Of a stretch of DNA of 64,000 nt, positions 62,133 to 64,000 are shown piece after piece. The notes under the pieces are model-generated. The model did not search any database, was not told the origin of the DNA, and worked only from the letters and a program-made list of their open reading frames with translations. Position 1 is the first letter of the stretch, and every line of letters begins with the position of its first letter. The translations under genes were made by a program, and so were the position numbers. The stretch covers positions 186,001-250,000 of the forward strand of contig JACKKF010000006.1 in assembly GCA_020637555.1 (NCBI GenBank). The letters run 5' to 3'. Origin of the DNA: Rhodobacter sp. (GTDB taxonomy: Bacteria; Pseudomonadota; Alphaproteobacteria; Rhodobacterales; Rhodobacteraceae).

Positions 62133-62744
62133 ATGATCCCCGATCTGGCCCCCGTGCTGATCCCCGTGCTGATCCCCGTGATGATCCCCGGGCTGGCCCC
62201 CGCCGATCTGGCGCTGCTGCTCGCTCCGGTGCTGCTCGCCGGGCTCGTGGTGGTGCTCTGGCGCCGGAAACGGGCGGCGGGGCGGCGGCCCTGGGCGGTG
62301 CTCGACGGGTCGAACATCCTCTACTGGATGGGGGGTGCGCCCGATCTGGCCCCTGTGCGCGCGGTGCTGGACCGGCTGGGCGCGCAGGGCTACGAGGCCT
62401 GCGTCGTCTTCGACGCGAACGCGGGCCATCTGCTGTTCGGCCGCTACGCGGGCGCGCGCGATTTCGCCGCCCGGCTGGGCCTGCCGGAGAGGCGGGTGAT
62501 GGTGGTTCCCCGGGGCACGCCGGCCGATCCGGCGATCCTGGCCGCCGCGCGCGAGGTCGGCGGGATCATCGTCACCAACGACCGCTATCGCGACTGGGTC
62601 GAGAAGGACCCGGACCTTCGCGACACGATCCATCTCGTCACGGGTGGCTACCGGGAGGGCGCGCTCTGGCTGGGCCCGCCCGGGCGACCGCCCGCGGGCC
62701 GGGCCTCTGGCCGGCCCGGGACCCTATCAAGGAGAGCTTCATGA
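62133..62744 (+). CDS. Membrane-anchored PIN/NYN-like (Zc3h12a-type) protein
   Basis: 203 residues: a hydrophobic N-terminus of short LIPV repeats and LALLLAPVLLAGLVVVLW (about 5-43) followed by a basic stop, then a Zc3h12a-like PIN fold with VLDGSNILYW (Asp58) and IIVTNDRYRDW. PIN proteins are RNases. It lies between catabolic genes and shares ATGA with the hydrolase gene. Its role there is unexplained. Confidence 0.75.
   Translation: MIPDLAPVLIPVLIPVMIPGLAPADLALLLAPVLLAGLVVVLWRRKRAAGRRPWAVLDGSNILYWMGGAPDLAPVRAVLDRLGAQGYEACVVFDANAGHLLFGRYAGARDFAARLGLPERRVMVVPRGTPADPAILAAAREVGGIIVTNDRYRDWVEKDPDLRDTIHLVTGGYREGALWLGPPGRPPAGRASGRPGTLSRRAS
62151..62186 (+). repeat. Three 12-bp tandem repeats in the PIN-like gene
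   Basis: CCCGTGCTGATC occurs twice exactly and once as CCCGTGATGATC, encoding P-V-L/M-I units at the start of the membrane segment. Each unit is in frame, so copy changes would lengthen the helix without shifting the frame. Confidence 0.85.
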
Positions 62745-63661
62745 AACTTGTGACCTATCGTCGGGGCGTGGAATCGCGTGCCCGTGTCGGCGTGATCGTC
62801 GACGACCTGTGCGTGGATGTCGCCCGTCTGGGCGCGGCCTGCGGCGAAGAGATGCCCGACACGATGCTGGGCCTGATCGACGCGGGCCGCCCCGGGCTGG
62901 GCACGCTGCGCGCCTGCCTGGACGAGGTGGGCGCCGACCTGCCGGTGGGCTGCGCGACGGCGCTGGCGAACGTGACGCTGCTGGCGCCGATCCCGCGCCC
63001 GCGCAAGAACATCTTCGGCATCGGCCTGAACTATCTGGATCACGTCACGGAAAGCGCGCAGGCGCTGGATACCTCGGCCGATCTGCCCCGCCAGCCGGTG
63101 ATCTTCTCCAAGCCGCCGACCGCGGTGATCGGCCCGGGCGAGCCGATCCCGCATGACGCCGAGATCACGCAGCAACTGGACTGGGAGGTGGAGCTGGCGG
63201 CGATCATCGGCACCACCGCCCGCCGGGTCGATCGGGCCGACGCCCTGGGCCATGTGTTCGGCTATTCGGTGATGATCGACGTGTCGGCGCGCGACAACCG
63301 GCGCGCGGGGCAGTGGATCGTGTCCAAGGGGATGGACGGGTATGCGCCCTTCGGCCCCTGCATCGTCACCGCCGACGAGATCCCCGACCCGCAGGTGCTG
63401 GACCTGTGGTTGAGCGTGAACGGCGTGGAAAAGCAGCGGTCGAACACCGCCAGGATGCTGTTCAAGGTCGATGAACTGATCGCCGACATCAGCCGCGTGA
63501 TCACGCTGGAACCCGGCGACATCATCGCCACCGGCACCCCCGAGGGCGTCGGCGCCGGCCGCAACCCCCAGGAATGGATGTGGCCCGGCGACGTCGTCGT
63601 CGCAACCGTCCAGGGCATCGGAACCCTCAGACACCCCGTCGTCAACGTCACGCAGGCATAG
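62741..63661 (+). CDS. Fumarylacetoacetate-hydrolase-family protein, probably fumarylpyruvate hydrolase
   Basis: 306 residues. C-terminal FAH domain with the metal ligands in WEVELAAIIG (Glu149, Glu151), FGIGLNYLDHV and PGDIIATGTPEGVG. With a gentisate dioxygenase in the same operon it most likely splits fumarylpyruvate (or maleylpyruvate) to pyruvate and fumarate (or malate). AAGGAG before the ATG. Homoprotocatechuate or other FAH substrates are possible. Confidence 0.88.
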   Translation: MKLVTYRRGVESRARVGVIVDDLCVDVARLGAACGEEMPDTMLGLIDAGRPGLGTLRACLDEVGADLPVGCATALANVTLLAPIPRPRKNIFGIGLNYLDHVTESAQALDTSADLPRQPVIFSKPPTAVIGPGEPIPHDAEITQQLDWEVELAAIIGTTARRVDRADALGHVFGYSVMIDVSARDNRRAGQWIVSKGMDGYAPFGPCIVTADEIPDPQVLDLWLSVNGVEKQRSNTARMLFKVDELIADISRVITLEPGDIIATGTPEGVGAGRNPQEWMWPGDVVVATVQGIGTLRHPVVNVTQA

Positions 63662-63664
63662 CGG

Positions 63665-64000
63665 ATGCGCTACGATCTCGACCAGCTTCCCACCCCTATC
63701 GCCTACAAGCTGCTGGCAGCCACGGTGGTTCCCCGACCCATCGCCTGGGTCGTCACCAGGAACCGGGACGGCCTCAACGCCGCGCCCTACAGCTTTTTCA
63801 ACGTCATGGGGTCGGCCCCGCCCACTGTCGCGCTGGGGCTGCTGGCCGACCCTGAGCGCGGGTTCAAGGACAGCGCCGCGAATATTCTGGAAACCGGGGA
63901 GTTCGTGGTCAATCTGGTGCCCGAGCGGTTGGTCGAGGCGATGAACCTGACCGCCGCCGATGCGCCACGGGGGGTGGATGAACTGGCGCTGGCGGGGCTC
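63665..64000 (+). CDS. Flavin-reductase-like domain protein, 3' end outside window
   Basis: The first 112 residues, with the FMN-binding split-barrel opening TVVPRPIAWVVTRNRDGLNAAPYSFFN and FVVNLVPERLVEAMN (parts quoted). This DIM6/NTAB family supplies reduced flavin or acts as an oxidoreductase near aromatic catabolic operons. It starts three bases past the hydrolase stop. Continues beyond base 64000. Confidence 0.85.
   Translation, partial: MRYDLDQLPTPIAYKLLAATVVPRPIAWVVTRNRDGLNAAPYSFFNVMGSAPPTVALGLLADPERGFKDSAANILETGEFVVNLVPERLVEAMNLTAADAPRGVDELALAGL

Overview
The window is GC-rich (judged by eye) and densely packed, with many 1-4 nt start/stop overlaps and no gene-free gap above about 270 bases. 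Protein families and gene order point to an alphaproteobacterium of the Rhodobacteraceae/Paracoccaceae type: narR-narK-narGHJI with FNR boxes, UPF0262, infA-maf-rng-yacG, yidC-MOSC-engB-argB, and REP-like hairpin elements between or across gene ends. I could not assign a genus. No rRNA, tRNA, CRISPR array, insertion sequence or prophage was recognised.

Layout. 1-9.3 kb (minus): respiratory nitrate reductase and nitrate/nitrite transport, narK1-narK2-narGHJI (narI cut by the window edge), divergent from the Crp/Fnr regulator narR; the 263-bp region between carries two FNR-type boxes. 10.3-11.9 kb: an SBF-fold transporter divergent from a TetR regulator. 11.9-13.7 kb: MurNAc-6-P etherase and a sugar kinase (wall recycling). 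13.8-18.1 kb: DUF302 protein, an unknown protein, EttA, and a slipin/NfeD membrane pair. 18.1-20.5 kb: IMPACT-family protein, luciferase-like monooxygenase, secreted Sel1-repeat protein. 20.6-23.2 kb: arginase and ornithine cyclodeaminase with a divergent Lrp/AsnC regulator. 23.2-26.6 kb: MarR regulator divergent from an MBL protein, an aromatic-ring FAD monooxygenase and a DUF2783 protein. 26.6-30.9 kb: cysteine synthase, MscS-type channel and AlaX in one overlapping run. 31-34.3 kb: small membrane proteins and a lipoprotein, hisF-hisE, selU. 34.3-38.4 kb: FtsX/YbbP-type ABC permease and ATPase, divergent from TesA. 38.5-39.7 kb: creatinase. 39.9-44.9 kb: a plus-strand run from UPF0262 through phosphatase, NTF2-like, GNAT and nitrilase-like genes to infA-maf-rng-yacG. 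45-46.8 kb: an acetate kinase fused to a PduL-type phosphotransacylase. 46.8-47.7 kb: YeeE/YedE sulfur transport pair. 47.9-53.2 kb: yidC-MOSC-engB-argB-ferredoxin-sixA. 53.4-58.4 kb: EAL phosphodiesterase, TtcA, pentapeptide-repeat membrane protein, YidD, DUF523. 58.5-60.2 kb: SDR and an alpha/beta hydrolase. 60.2-64 kb: GntR regulator divergent from gentisate dioxygenase, a PIN-like protein, a fumarylpyruvate-type hydrolase and a truncated flavin-reductase-like gene.

How the parts fit. The nar block supports anaerobic nitrate respiration under oxygen and nitrate/nitrite control. The arginase-Ocd pair turns arginine into urea, ornithine and then proline; creatinase also yields urea. The 23.7-26.6 kb and 61-64 kb loci could together hydroxylate an aromatic acid and open gentisate to fumarate and pyruvate, though no maleylpyruvate isomerase is visible here. 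The most unusual single object is the AckA-PduL fusion, which would place acetyl-CoA to acetyl-P to acetate conversion on one chain.
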